Positions 26,856 to 37,262 of a stretch of DNA of 64,000 nt are shown here, one piece after another (within the stretch, counting starts at the first letter, position 1; every line of letters begins with the position of its first letter). The position numbers and the translations under genes are program-made. Origin of the DNA: Psittacicella hinzii (GTDB taxonomy: Bacteria > Pseudomonadota > Gammaproteobacteria > Enterobacterales > Psittacicellaceae); NCBI RefSeq assembly GCF_003585935.1, contig NZ_NRJG01000023.1, positions 1 to 64,000 on the forward strand. The letters run 5' to 3'. The notes under the pieces are model-generated. The model had not been told where the DNA came from and made no database searches. It saw only the letters and a list, made by a program, of their open reading frames with translations.

Positions 26856-27256
26856 AAGGCAAAAGATAATGAAAAATTCAATGAAGAGATTATTAAGGGT
26901 GTAATATCTCTTATTTATACCGGCATTTTATTAAAATTCAAGCGCTAACAAAATTAGTACTATAAGATTGAGAATCCTGATGTGTTAGAACTGATTAGAA
27001 AAAGGTAATACCGTACAAGCCTGCAATGGAATCCCCTAAACTAAATTGATACACCACACTTAAAATCCTTAATACATAAGAAAAGACCATAGCCTAAGCT
27101 ATGGTCTTTAAAATTGTAAAAAGCTTAGTACAGCTTACAGTAAATTATTTTACAGCTAGCATAAATCATTTTGCAGCTAAGCATTAATAAACTTAAGCTA
27201 GACTAGCGTAAATCATTTTACACTTAAGCATTAATCAGTTTATAGCGTAGTAAATC
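26856..27256. other. Spacer with terminator and repeats
   Basis: Contains the terminator of the 925-aa gene and three degenerate copies of TAAATCATTTTACAGCTAAG-like sequence (27140-27250). No gene seen. Confidence 0.5.
27078..27112 (-). terminator. Terminator of the 925-aa protein gene
   Basis: Perfect 12-bp stem AAAGACCATAGC/GCTATGGTCTTT (27082-27093 with 27098-27109, loop CTAA). The T-tract on the minus strand is short (TTTCTTATG). Confidence 0.75.
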
Positions 27257-30034
27257 TTATTTTCCTTTAGCTTTTTTACGTGAAGAACGACTTGCACGCA
27301 TAATTCTTGCTTCAGGGGTTTTTGGCGTATTTACTGGAGCAGGTTTTTCATTAGTGCTATGTAAATGATTAGCCGCTAGGTTTTGTGCATCAGTAGTGTT
27401 CTCTCTATTTAAGTTAGCTAAACGACTTGCAGGTGTGCCTAAGCTATTAGCACTATCTCCTGCAGGAGAAGTTGTTGCTGTAGACGCTGTTGCCGTTGTT
27501 GCTGCTGTTGCCGCAGACGCTGCTGTAGAAGCTGCGGGGTTCATAGCTAGATTAATCGCTTGCGCTTGATTTGCAGCATTCGAAATTGCTACTTGCGCAA
27601 AGTTATTAACCGCAGTTGCTAATTTAGCAGCTGTAGCATCGGCTTTGCTCGCACTTGTAAGTTTGTTAGCTGTTAAGCCGCGTGCAAAGGTATTGTTTGG
27701 GTTATTAGCGGTTAGTACTTGCGAAATTGGTGCTTTACCTGCTAATAATGGATTACCTACGCTGCTCGCCGCGGCACTAAGTGCTGCTGCAATTGGATTA
27801 GTACCTGCAGCCAGACCTAAGTTACCTAATAAGCCATTATTACGACTAGTAAAGGCTGATGGGATACCTGATTTAGTAGCAGTTAATTTTGCAAGGTTGC
27901 GTTGTTGCTTCTTATTAATTGTGCTTTGAATAATCTCAAGCTGTTTGGCCGGAGAGAAACCTGCACGTTCTAATAAGTTACCAATATCAGATCCTTCGGT
28001 TGCCTTAATACCGTTATTAGCTAACTCTTGTACCCAGTGTTGTGTAATTTGTTGTTCACGTTCGCGAGCAATGCGTTCTACGTACTGGATTGTTGCTAAG
28101 TATTCTTCGGCTTCGTTGTTAGCTTTAACTACAGATGAAAGCATTAAGCTTTTGGCTTCTTGGTCTAGAAGAGTGCGAGTTTGTGCAATGTCTTCTGGAT
28201 TAGGATTGCCTTTTTTCTCAATATCGATTGGCGTTTGCGCCATAATCGCTAACTCAAGTTCATCTTTATTGAGTTCATCATTGAGTAAAGCTTGAGTACT
28301 TACTAAAACATTATTATTAACGCGAGCTAATAAGCCTTTTTTGTACTCTGGAGCAAGCATATTGTGGTAGTACTTGGTATAAGCGTCCATGCGTGGGGCT
28401 TTACCTTTTTGTAGTTGTGCCACAATTAAGTTTTGTGCGATCTCTAGAGCTTCTGGATCATAAGCCGACATTTTTTGTTGGTACGTAATCTGCGCACGTA
28501 GTAAGTAAGCTTGAACAATAGTTTGCGCTTTAGCTTGGTACTGCTGTGTATACTCAGCACCTTTAGCTAGATGTAAACTAAAGTCTTTTTGTGCCAGACT
28601 AGGTTGTAAGCTAGCAACTAACTCTTGTTGTTCTGGAGTTAATTCACTTGGTAGGCTTACCGTATGATCGATCAGTTCACATTTAGTTAGGGCTTGTCCT
28701 TGTGGATCAATGAATGCCGGCACTAAAGGAGTGTTTTCTTGATCGACATAATAATCAACAAAGATTTTACGTAGTTCTGGAGAACTATAATCTACTTTAA
28801 TATAGTCTGGTAGTTCTGTACAGTTGGTGTAGATATCAGCTAAATGATATACGTAATTCGCAAAGTAAAGTTTATCTTCATTGCGTACATAAGAGTTTAG
28901 ATCGATTACATAATCTAAGTTAAGTTCTGGATCTTTAACTGTTTCTACATATGGCTCATTTGCACGATCTGCAGGATTCGTTTGTGCAGCACGTAAATCT
29001 TGCATGGTTTGCAGTAAACGTGCATAAGCTTTTTCTAAGCTAGTAACAATAAAGTTAAATGCTTCTGGATAGCTTTCAGCTTGGCGTGCTACTTGCTCAC
29101 TAAAGAACTCTTTTTCACTTTCGTGACGTGGGAAGCAGCCAACTACACCTGTACGATCAAGCGTATTTGCAAATTCATGTAACTCTAAGCCTGAACTTGC
29201 AAATAGACGTCCTAAATTGTAGAAATCATCTGGAGAGCCATAAGCACTTTCCCCAAAAATAAAGTTATCTACAATGTAGTTTAAAGTACGTGTTTGTTGA
29301 TCTGTACGATCAAAGCGGAAATACCAGAATGGAGCTTTAGACTCAAGACCTAGTTTACGTAAGCTTGCGTGATAACAAGCTCCTAACCCCATAGTAAAGG
29401 CTACATAACTAAAACTAGACATATATAAATCAAAAATATCTAGTAAAGCTTGTTGATCGTAGATATTGTTGTTTTGATGTAAGTAGCGGTATACGTACTT
29501 AAATAAAGCACTAGTTAACGCAAAACTTGGTAAAGCCACAAAACGTTTTGGAGCAATGCTTTGACGTGTAGCTTGGGGATTTTGCATTTGTTTTGCAAGG
29601 TAATCCATTTCTTCTTGGGTTAAAGCAGAAATGCATTGATATGGATTATTGTGATCAACTTCGGCTAAGTAGTAATCATAATAAGTCACGATTTTCATTA
29701 AGAGTAAATGACGTAAATCGCGATTCTGATGATTAGCCATTAATAAGCTTGCATAAAGAGAGCTTAAAGTTAAAACTAATAAACCTGTACCATTAGCTTT
29801 ACCACCAGCCTCGTTACTTAGTAAACGAAAAGCGCGCAGCATTTCATGGTTAAAGGATTTGTCACCACCTAAGGCTGTACGTGAAGTACGATTTAGGTGG
29901 AACATCCCGTTAATAATAGGGTCGTTAAAGTTTAAACGGTTGGTAAAGTTCACCGTAAACTCTAACTCTATTAAGATAGCGCGGTAAAGATCCGGCGCAT
30001 AGAGTAAATTTTGTACTTGTCGATTAAGACTCAT
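27257..30034 (-). CDS. Hypothetical 925-aa protein with Ala-rich C-terminal tail
   Basis: I do not recognise this family. There is no signal peptide and no clear transmembrane segment. Residues 1-~440 are mixed, aromatic-rich and apparently globular (Tyr/Phe/Leu/Asn), e.g. the stretch FALTSALFKYVYRYL and the YYVDQENTPLVPAF block. Residues ~440-690 are Gln/Glu/Ala-rich and probably helical with coiled-coil potential. Residues ~700-890 are low-complexity Ala/Thr/Asn/Leu. The last ~15 residues are strongly basic (RSSRKKAKGK), suggesting nucleic-acid or membrane-surface contact. It is monocistronic on the minus strand, between an esterase and the porin cluster; no neighbour gives a clue. No Shine-Dalgarno was seen before the ATG. 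Confidence 0.8.
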   Translation of the reverse strand: MSLNRQVQNLLYAPDLYRAILIELEFTVNFTNRLNFNDPIINGMFHLNRTSRTALGGDKSFNHEMLRAFRLLSNEAGGKANGTGLLVLTLSSLYASLLMANHQNRDLRHLLLMKIVTYYDYYLAEVDHNNPYQCISALTQEEMDYLAKQMQNPQATRQSIAPKRFVALPSFALTSALFKYVYRYLHQNNNIYDQQALLDIFDLYMSSFSYVAFTMGLGACYHASLRKLGLESKAPFWYFRFDRTDQQTRTLNYIVDNFIFGESAYGSPDDFYNLGRLFASSGLELHEFANTLDRTGVVGCFPRHESEKEFFSEQVARQAESYPEAFNFIVTSLEKAYARLLQTMQDLRAAQTNPADRANEPYVETVKDPELNLDYVIDLNSYVRNEDKLYFANYVYHLADIYTNCTELPDYIKVDYSSPELRKIFVDYYVDQENTPLVPAFIDPQGQALTKCELIDHTVSLPSELTPEQQELVASLQPSLAQKDFSLHLAKGAEYTQQYQAKAQTIVQAYLLRAQITYQQKMSAYDPEALEIAQNLIVAQLQKGKAPRMDAYTKYYHNMLAPEYKKGLLARVNNNVLVSTQALLNDELNKDELELAIMAQTPIDIEKKGNPNPEDIAQTRTLLDQEAKSLMLSSVVKANNEAEEYLATIQYVERIAREREQQITQHWVQELANNGIKATEGSDIGNLLERAGFSPAKQLEIIQSTINKKQQRNLAKLTATKSGIPSAFTSRNNGLLGNLGLAAGTNPIAAALSAAASSVGNPLLAGKAPISQVLTANNPNNTFARGLTANKLTSASKADATAAKLATAVNNFAQVAISNAANQAQAINLAMNPAASTAASAATAATTATASTATTSPAGDSANSLGTPASRLANLNRENTTDAQNLAANHLHSTNEKPAPVNTPKTPEARIMRASRSSRKKAKGK

Positions 30035-30515
30035 GTTTATTTCAAGGTTGAAGTATTACCTTAAATCATTTTAAGAATAAAGATAGTGAATAAAGATAGT
30101 TACATCTTAGGCAAAATGAGCAAAACCTATCCCTAGATTTTAAAATTAGATTTAAAAAATACGAGATAGTTGCACTTTTAAGGTAAATACAGAGTTAGAG
30201 GAAATTGTTAAGAATAAAAAGAATAAGCAGAATAAAAATCACTTAGTTAATGGCTTAAGGATTTTTAATCTTGCGACTATCTATTTTACCGCAAAACCTA
30301 GCGCAACGCCTAATTTTGTCAGGAGAAAGTGAAGAAAATACCCTTAGGAAGTGGAAGAAAGTTGGAGCGTGAAAAGTTTACGACTTGCTTAAGAGTGACT
30401 TTGCTGCCAATTGGGGGATTAAAAATTAGGATATTTACAAAATATAGAAGTAAGTAGATTTTTGAGATGTGTGGATTTGTAGTGCTACCTATATGGTTAT
30501 GGGGTTGAGGTATTT

Positions 30516-30620
30516 GGAAGTATGTAACATTCTGGGGGTACAGCTCATAGGGCATAGTGTGTATTGGTGCGGAAGTTAGAACCTATTTAAGTAATGTATC
30601 ATTTTTGGGGTACAGCTCAA
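30516..30620. repeat. Two ~32-bp direct repeats ending in GTACAGCTCA
   Basis: Copy 1 (30516-30547) and copy 2 (30588-30620) share AAGTA-TGTA-CATT-TGGGGGTACAGCTCA with small differences. The core recurs elsewhere in the window (see findings). Confidence 0.65.
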
Positions 30621-31472
30621 TGATGATAAAGATGGTAGGGAAGTGTTGAGAGAAAGCGGATAAGAGATACAAGATCTGATAGCTACAAAAATGGAGAAAT
30701 AGTACCAACAGTATTGATGCGTACATGAAGTAGCTCAAATACAATTAAGAAATATCATTTTTGGTTTATCTGCCTTAACTTGCAGTGTTTTAATTTGCGT
30801 TTTGTAACCAATAAATTTTCGCTTTGCTAGCAATTATTTACTCTGGATTATTTTGTAAGCTTTTCTTGGTTTAGAGGAGGTTCGGTTATGATTAGGTAGC
30901 TGTACTTTAGGCTGGAAAATTACCGCTTAGGTACTATGCTATAAGGTCTACTAAGGTGCTATGTTGAAAGAGACAGCTAAGGGGATGTACAGTAAAAGTC
31001 TAGTGAAAGTTGGTGGTAAGATAGAGACAAAAGTCTATGGATTAAGGAAAGAACTGCTGAATTGAGTGTAAAACTAAGCGTTGCGAAATGACAGGTTTGT
31101 GTGAGGCTGTAACAGGAGTTAGATCACTAATTATTGCTCTTAGTAGTCTTATTTTATCTTCGGTGATAATTTGCGATGGGGATGGCAGGCCCCATCTATC
31201 AAATGATATTAATTTCTGCGTATTTGTAATTTCATTTATTGTTTGTTAGATGGTGGGGATATCATTTTCATCTTGCGTTTTGCTGGTTTTAAAGGAAGGT
31301 TTCGTTAGAAATGACACCTTAAATATAAAAACACCTATTTATAAATTTTCATTTGTTTGTAATATTTAAATTTTGCTCATGCAAATGACTATTTTCTTTT
31401 GTACCTAAGGCTATTTAAAATTTATTTTCGTTTTTTAGGTACTTTTTTGCTCTTAACTTTCGTTTTGTTGTT

Positions 31473-31600
31473 TATAATGAGCGCGTAAGAGCAATTTGCT
31501 CTAATGTGAGGGCTAGCAACTGACTGTACTTTCCATCGTTTAGGGGCTCTTTCATTTCTTATTAATCTTAAACGATAGTCAGTTTACTGCCTATTTTTTT
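31473..31600 (+). ncRNA. Candidate structured RNA or attenuator upstream of porin 1
   Basis: TATAAT at 31473-31478 is followed by the palindrome AGAGCAA-T-TTGCTCT (31488-31502) and a long two-part stem: AACTGACT + ATCGTTTA (31518-31525, 31535-31542) pair with TAAACGATAGTCAGTT (31569-31584). TATTTTTTTATT follows nine bases later. It may be a separate sRNA or the 5' leader of the porin gene, which starts 450 bases on. Confidence 0.4.
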
Positions 31601-32054
31601 ATTCCCAACAACTATCTTTCCACTATTTTCTTTCCACTGTTAGTTTGTTGGACAGTCTCTTTCACTTTTCAAGACAAATCTCCGTAATTGTACTAGACAA
31701 TAGTACTAAATATAAATAGCACTGTTTATATTCCGGAGGTTTGAGGTTCTGTGGTTACTTATCTCTGTTGTTTAGACTTAAGTAATTCTCAGAGTTGAAA
31801 TTTTATTCAATGTCTCCCTTAGTTTTCTCATAATTGCTTGGTACTGCATCTCTTTAAGAGATAGACTAGTATGAAGTAGCTGTATTATTGGGCGACATTC
31901 CATAACCAAGTTTTGAAGAATTTTTAGCTCTAAGATATCCTATCTTCTCTTTCCGATCTAAAACTTCCTTTCAATACGGTTATCCTGTTGATCAATAGTA
32001 CGGTGTAATTATGTAGCTAAGCAAGGGCGACCTTAAACTTTCGAAACTATACAT

Positions 32055-33299
32055 ATGAAAAAAACGCTCTTAGCTTTAGTATTAGGTTCTGTCGCCGCTT
32101 CATCTTTCGCTTATATCAATCTTTTTTCTTCTGCTGACGGTCGTTCAAAAATCCGTTTTGGTGGTGACTTCCGTGTAGTAGGACAATACCAAGATAATAG
32201 TTTCTATTATCCTAGTAAAGCTGGTTCAGACGAGTTCTATACGTTCAACCAATTACGTTACCGCTTTAGCTTAGACGGTCATGTATTCTTAAACCCAGAA
32301 ACTTATTTAGGTTTCTACACACGTTTTAATGGTAGTTTCACTAATTACCAATACACGTACACCGGTAGCGATACTAATGCTAACTTCCGTAACTCTACAC
32401 GTATGAGTTATAAAACGGATAATGGTTCAACCAAAGTTCGTTACCACAACCAGTATTCTCCAGATATCGACCGCTTCCAAGTTTACTTTGGTAGTTACAA
32501 ATTCGGTCGTGTAACCTTAGCCCTAAACTCAAAAAATATGGGTAACCAAGAAGTGGGTGCTGCTGACAACAATGACTTCAGTACAGCAACTAACTTCGTG
32601 TACACCTTCTATACTGCTTTATCAAACGTATACTTACGTAACTACGATTGGACTGTACGTTACGACTTAACTACAGATCCTAATGCTAAATATTTAGCGT
32701 CTGTTTCTTATGCACGTGGTAAGAGTGACATCTACAGTACTCAATCTTCATCAAAATACAAATACAACCACGATGTACAAGTATCGTTTGGTTATAAATT
32801 CAACCGTCAAAACGGCTTTTACTTAAATGCTGCATCTACGGCTGAAGCAACAAATACACGTGATAAAACTGCAACTAAATCAGAAGGTGTAGAATTATAC
32901 GCAGATGTACGTCCAATTCCTGAGTACAACAACTTACGTTTACGTACAGCGATTTCAACCATGAGCCAAAATCACCGTTCATGGAACTACAAAATTAAAG
33001 TGACTTCATTCTCAGTAGATTTAACTCACTATGATACTTTTGTGAAAGGTTTAAATCTTTATGCAGGTGGTGGAGTTAAACTTGATAAACGTGCATATGC
33101 AACTTATAACACCACTACTAAAACTTACCAAGGTTACGCAGGTGGTGAGTACTACATCTTAAATACTTACACTGGCGACAAAGTAACCTTAAAAGGTTTC
33201 TTAGAAGGTCTATACAGTCGTGAGAAAAGAGAAAACTGGAGCACCAATCGCAGCATGAACTCACGTTCAGTTGCTGCAGGTTTCCGTCTGTTCTTATAA
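32055..33299 (+). CDS. OmpP2-like porin 1
   Basis: Outer-membrane beta-barrel protein, 414 aa. Signal peptide 1-19 (MKKTLLALVL...SSFA). The mature chain alternates polar and aromatic residues, with strands rich in Tyr/Phe/Asn, as in general porins of the Haemophilus OmpP2 type. The block GAADNNDFSTATNF (168-181) and QNHRSWNYK are shared with the next gene (porin 2). It ends FRLFL, a slightly atypical barrel terminus with Phe two residues inside. No Shine-Dalgarno precedes the ATG. A strong terminator lies 320 bases downstream. It most likely forms a diffusion channel and may vary antigenically. Confidence 0.85.
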   Translation: MKKTLLALVLGSVAASSFAYINLFSSADGRSKIRFGGDFRVVGQYQDNSFYYPSKAGSDEFYTFNQLRYRFSLDGHVFLNPETYLGFYTRFNGSFTNYQYTYTGSDTNANFRNSTRMSYKTDNGSTKVRYHNQYSPDIDRFQVYFGSYKFGRVTLALNSKNMGNQEVGAADNNDFSTATNFVYTFYTALSNVYLRNYDWTVRYDLTTDPNAKYLASVSYARGKSDIYSTQSSSKYKYNHDVQVSFGYKFNRQNGFYLNAASTAEATNTRDKTATKSEGVELYADVRPIPEYNNLRLRTAISTMSQNHRSWNYKIKVTSFSVDLTHYDTFVKGLNLYAGGGVKLDKRAYATYNTTTKTYQGYAGGEYYILNTYTGDKVTLKGFLEGLYSREKRENWSTNRSMNSRSVAAGFRLFL

Positions 33300-33615
33300 T
33301 TGTAGGTTAGACGATCTAGTGTTTAGATCGATAAAGTCCGACAATCTTAACCCTGTTTAATGCCTAAGCAGGTAAATTCTAGATAAGGTTAGAAAGATTA
33401 ACTATAAAGATAGACATCTATAAAGATAGTCAACAAAGTTACTTTCTACTTTACGCAACAGAATTACCAGCTTAGAACTAAGTATCACCAATTTGCCTTT
33501 AAGGCAACGAAATTACTTACCTACAAACAAAGTCTTACCGTAATTAAGTTTAGCTTAATTATTGTGAAATGGAGAAGTAAGGGAAGAATATTTCGTTTTA
33601 AGTCTTTTTTCGAAT

Positions 33616-33648
33616 AGATGGTTTAACTTACGTTAGACCATCTTTTTT
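33616..33648 (+). terminator. Terminator of porin 1
   Basis: A 12-bp stem (AGATGGT/ACCATCT extended by TAAC/GTTA, loop TTAC) followed by six T's. Confidence 0.9.
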
Positions 33649-33857
33649 ATGGGCTAAAGAAAATGCTGTGAGACGTGTGATATGTATTAGCAATAGTTGG
33701 AGAAGCGGAGGGGCGTAACAGTGGGTGCGCTGTTTAGACTTTAGACTTTAGACTGACTGCTATCCTATCTTTAACTTATCTTATGCTTCTGATTATTGCC
33801 TAGGTATGGTAAAAGGTAGGAGAAAGGGTAGTCTAAAAGGTAATCTAGAGGGGGATT

Positions 33858-34087
33858 AAAAGGTTAGCTCAAAGATAGAACAAAAATTTATTGCTCTTGA
33901 GTATGGTACAACTAATGGAGAAACATACGAAAATTTAATAGCATCTCTTGGAGGATAATACTGCAAATTAGGTACAGATCAATCTAAAGCAAAAGTAGTA
34001 AATTATGGTTATCAATTGACGATTTTACTCAAGTTCAAATTGTGATTTGTGGTTATGAAGGAAAAACAAGTAATGAGATAGAGTAAA
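33858..34087 (+). pseudogene. Possible remnant of a small protein gene
   Basis: Two protein-like stretches lie in different frames. One (33860-33958) reads ALEYGTTNGETYENLIASLGG before a TAA. The other, ending at 34086, reads IDDFTQVQIVICGYEGKTSNEIE. The segment between also reads open. One stop and one frameshift would be needed to join them, and there is no start codon. No family can be assigned with confidence. Confidence 0.3.
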
Positions 34088-34662
34088 TTTAAGGGATGAA
34101 AATGAAGTTTCTAGGCTGTTGCGCACAGGTATATCGTAAGGATATCGCTGTGACTGCATAGAGACATCACTGGAGCGTGGCTTAGGTATGAATCTGGGAG
34201 ATTATTGATAAGTAAGGTAAGTTAGTGCATGAAAAAGACAAAAATGAGACCTCATAAGGGCTGCTTTGTGGTTGATATAGGTGTTAGTGATATTGTTAAA
34301 CTGTTATTTCAGACAACCTTTTAGGAATTAGCGTTAATTTTCATTTTATTTTAGCGAAAATCACGCTAAAATCTCGCTCTTAATGGCAAAGATAGCTAAA
34401 TAACCATGTAAAGCCTAGGGATTAATTGCGTCATGGTTCACAAATAGCAAAAATTTATTATGGAGTATTAGTATGTTTTTGCTACTGACAAAAATAAATT
34501 ACAGCTTGCAAAAATCTTGCGTCTAAAATCTTTATCTTGTGCTATTTATGGTTAAATATCCATATTTTAATTTGTACAATCAATAATTGGTGCTAAATAA
34601 CAAAAAGTAACTTTTGCAAGAAATGAAAGTAAACTCACGGTTTTAAGTTATAAATACATAAC

Positions 34663-34807
34663 TAGACAAGCAATTTTTTTATGTTACTATAAAGGCACAA
34701 AATTAGTTAGTTACTTGGTAATTCCAGATATATTTTTTGTTACTTTTTACTTGTTTACTTAAAACAGTAACAATTGTTGCCAAGAGCAAAGCTTGGTAAC
34801 TTTTTTA
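34663..34807 (+). ncRNA. Candidate small RNA upstream of porin 2
   Basis: TAGACA (34663-34668) and TATAAA/TACTAT (34685-34693) could form a promoter. About 80 bases on are a TTGTTACT/AGTAACAA hairpin (34737-34773) and a clear terminator (34776-34806). The unit is ~110 bases long and encodes no ORF. The porin start is 800 bases further on, so a separate RNA is more likely than a leader. Confidence 0.4.
34776..34807 (+). terminator. Terminator of the candidate RNA
   Basis: GTTGCCAAG/CTTGGTAAC stem (one G-U pair, 7-base loop) followed by TTTTTT. Confidence 0.85.
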
Positions 34808-35614
34808 GCTCTTCATGTATCTTGTTCCATTATTGTCTGGATTATCATTTTGGCCTCTTTCCAATTTTGCCAAAAAATAACAACTGATTCACTTTGCTAT
34901 TCCTAGGTTTATAACTTGGCTGTTTAAGTTAAAGTTCTCTCACAGCCGTTTAAATACTAATTCTTGCGATTACCTATTTAAAGGACTTAGGAGATAATTA
35001 ATTGAACAGCGTAATTATTGTCTCTTTCCACAACAATAATTACTTTCTAGATCCTTAATTAAAAATTTTATCGCAACTCTAAATTTTTAACTCATCTAGG
35101 GTTATTTTCTTAGGCATATCTTTTAGCAAAACCGCTTTGGCTGGGCAACCAGAAACAGTATTTGTACCCTTAGGTAGTTTTACGTTGCGTTGACGAAAGT
35201 TTTCTCCCAGTTTACTACCTAATTGTATCTAATTACATTTAAGTCGCTTACCTAATTAAGCATCTTGCATATTTAAGTATCTCGAGCATAGCTAAATGTA
35301 ATTCATATTTATGACAACAAAGTTTTGCTAGAAAATAATGTCGCCTAAATATCCATACTAAAACAATAGATAAGTTTCAGCAGTGCCTCTCTAAGAATCC
35401 CTTCTTAATTTGTCATTCCTGATAGCCTATCTTGCCTTTCCTGGCAATCCATTATTGTTTTATTTCCACTTTAAGGTGTGATTTAGTCTTAACGACCCTT
35501 TTAAAGTGACTAAAAGTAACTTTAAAGTATTACTCTTACTGTTTTTGTTCCCAGTCAAAAGGTCTTTTTGTTTGAGTTTCATTAGCTTACTTACTCATTT
35601 GTCTCATATTAGTT

Positions 35615-36964
35615 ATGAAAAAGACTCTTTTAGCTCTAGTTCTAGCGACGATTGGAACTTCAGCATTCGCTTATGTTAATTTAGTATCTTCTGGTGACGG
35701 TCGTTCATATTTAAGAGGTGGCTTATCAGCTGAGCTTAGCCAACGTCTTACTGGAAGTAGTTACATTAATTTAAATAATACTAACGCCACGGAACGAGAT
35801 AATTATCATCAACAACGTTATCGTTTTCGTGCAACTTTAGACGCACGTGCTGCGATTACTCCTGCTTTCTACATTGGGTTCTTCATCCGTGCAACTCACT
35901 CATTTAACCCATCAACAATTGTTACTACCAATAAGAACTATTCAGCGAATTACTTATCGGCATCAAATCGTAACAACGGTAATATCTTACGCGCTTATGG
36001 TGTAGGTTTCAATGATTCACGTAAACTGAATTATTGTTATAAGAGTGAAAACGGTAACCAAAAATGTAAAACTCACTCGGAGTACCGTCCTGGGTTTGAC
36101 CGTATCCAATTCTGGGTGAACTCATATCAATACGGTAAAGTAACCTTTGCATTTAAAGCGCAAGGTAGTAGCAACCAAAACATTGGTGCGGCGGATAACA
36201 ACGACTTTAGTACTTCAACTAACTTCTTAGATACACCATATAGTGCATTATCAGATGTGTACTTAACTGGTTACGACTTCTCAGTACGTTATGATTTAAC
36301 TACTGATCCACGTAAACCATATAAATTAGCTGTATCTACTGCAAGAAAGAAAACTGATACTTATTCATACGACAGTCAATGGAAGTACAAGTACGACAAT
36401 GACTACCAAGTATCAGCAAGTTATGAGTTTAGCCGTAATAACAAAATTACCTTAAACGCTGCACGTAAATCTTCAGCTTTAACCCGTGGCTTAAAAGCAA
36501 ACTCAGATCGTACTTCAGTTAAAACCACAGGTTACGGTATCTATGCTGATGTACGTATGCCAGGCAGAGATAACTTACGTATCCGCGCAGAGATTTCAAC
36601 CTTTACGCAAAATCACCGTTCATGGAACTACAAAAATAAAGAATTATCATATGGTATTGACTTAATCCACTATGATTTATTCACTAGAGGTTTTGCGGTA
36701 TACGGTGGTTACATCTATAAATCACAAACTAAAGACTATTATGACAATAGTCGTGTATTAGACGCTCACACTAAACAACGTGTAACTTACTTAGGTACAC
36801 AGTACAACATCTTGGATACTTACCACGGTGATAAATTAACCGTAAAAGTATACTTAGAGGGTAGTTTAGATGAGATTAAATACGTAAATGCTCCTCGTAA
36901 CTTCGGTTATAACGGTAAAGTGTATCGTAAAAATGCTTCAACAGGTGTAGCTATTTACTACTAA
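35615..36964 (+). CDS. OmpP2-like porin 2
   Basis: Paralogue of the preceding porin, 449 aa. The signal peptide MKKTLLALVLATIGTSAFA is nearly the same as in porin 1. Shared blocks include GAADNNDFSTSTNF, a VRYDLTTDP segment, and QNHRSWNYK. Loops between these blocks differ in length and sequence, as expected for surface-exposed regions. It ends in Tyr-Tyr (VAIYY), compatible with BAM recognition. No Shine-Dalgarno is visible. An imperfect 16-bp hairpin without a T-tract (37017-37051) lies 50 bases after the stop, and a canonical terminator follows only at 37457. Confidence 0.85.
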   Translation: MKKTLLALVLATIGTSAFAYVNLVSSGDGRSYLRGGLSAELSQRLTGSSYINLNNTNATERDNYHQQRYRFRATLDARAAITPAFYIGFFIRATHSFNPSTIVTTNKNYSANYLSASNRNNGNILRAYGVGFNDSRKLNYCYKSENGNQKCKTHSEYRPGFDRIQFWVNSYQYGKVTFAFKAQGSSNQNIGAADNNDFSTSTNFLDTPYSALSDVYLTGYDFSVRYDLTTDPRKPYKLAVSTARKKTDTYSYDSQWKYKYDNDYQVSASYEFSRNNKITLNAARKSSALTRGLKANSDRTSVKTTGYGIYADVRMPGRDNLRIRAEISTFTQNHRSWNYKNKELSYGIDLIHYDLFTRGFAVYGGYIYKSQTKDYYDNSRVLDAHTKQRVTYLGTQYNILDTYHGDKLTVKVYLEGSLDEIKYVNAPRNFGYNGKVYRKNASTGVAIYY

Positions 36965-37262
36965 ACCGTAAATATATCTACTGTTGCTTGAGTTAAACTC
37001 TTGTTACCAGTAAACAGGTTAAGGCAGTGGTGAATCACTATTGCCTTAACCAAGAATTATATGGTTGCTTAGCCTAATCCAAGAACTCTATACACATAGA
37101 CATGTAAGCACGAATATCATGAATTATGTACTTACATAGAAGCAATTAAAGATTAAAGTTAGCAACTTGATTAAAAATCTAAAGTGAGTCACGACATTGC
37201 TGTAAAAATTAGTACACAGTATAAAGCTATGACGATAAAACTTTAGTCACCGAATTTCCTCT

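Larger units (their letters stand above)
30035..32054. other. 2-kb gene-free region before the first porin gene
   Basis: Holds two ~32-bp direct repeats ending in GTACAGCTCA, a GATGGGG/CCCCATC stem (31174-31195), a strong TATAAT followed by stacked inverted repeats (31473-31600) and AT-rich sequence up to the porin start. A 78-codon minus-strand ORF (30319-30555) has random-like composition and is not supported. Confidence 0.6.
33300..35614. other. 2.3-kb gene-free region between porins 1 and 2
   Basis: Contains the porin-1 terminator, possible remnants of a small gene (33858-34087), a TTTTAGCG/CGCTAAAA hairpin (34348-34372), a promoter-to-terminator unit (34663-34807), then an AT-rich stretch (34810-35614) with nothing recognised. 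Confidence 0.6.

Noticed and set aside
26865-26883. Weak Fur-box-like GATAATGA stretch upstream of the esterase start
   Set aside because: Only about 12 of 19 positions fit the consensus in AT-rich sequence, which is near chance level.
30319-30555. 78-codon minus-strand ORF
   Set aside because: Composition looks random, no Shine-Dalgarno, and its start lies within a repeated intergenic motif.
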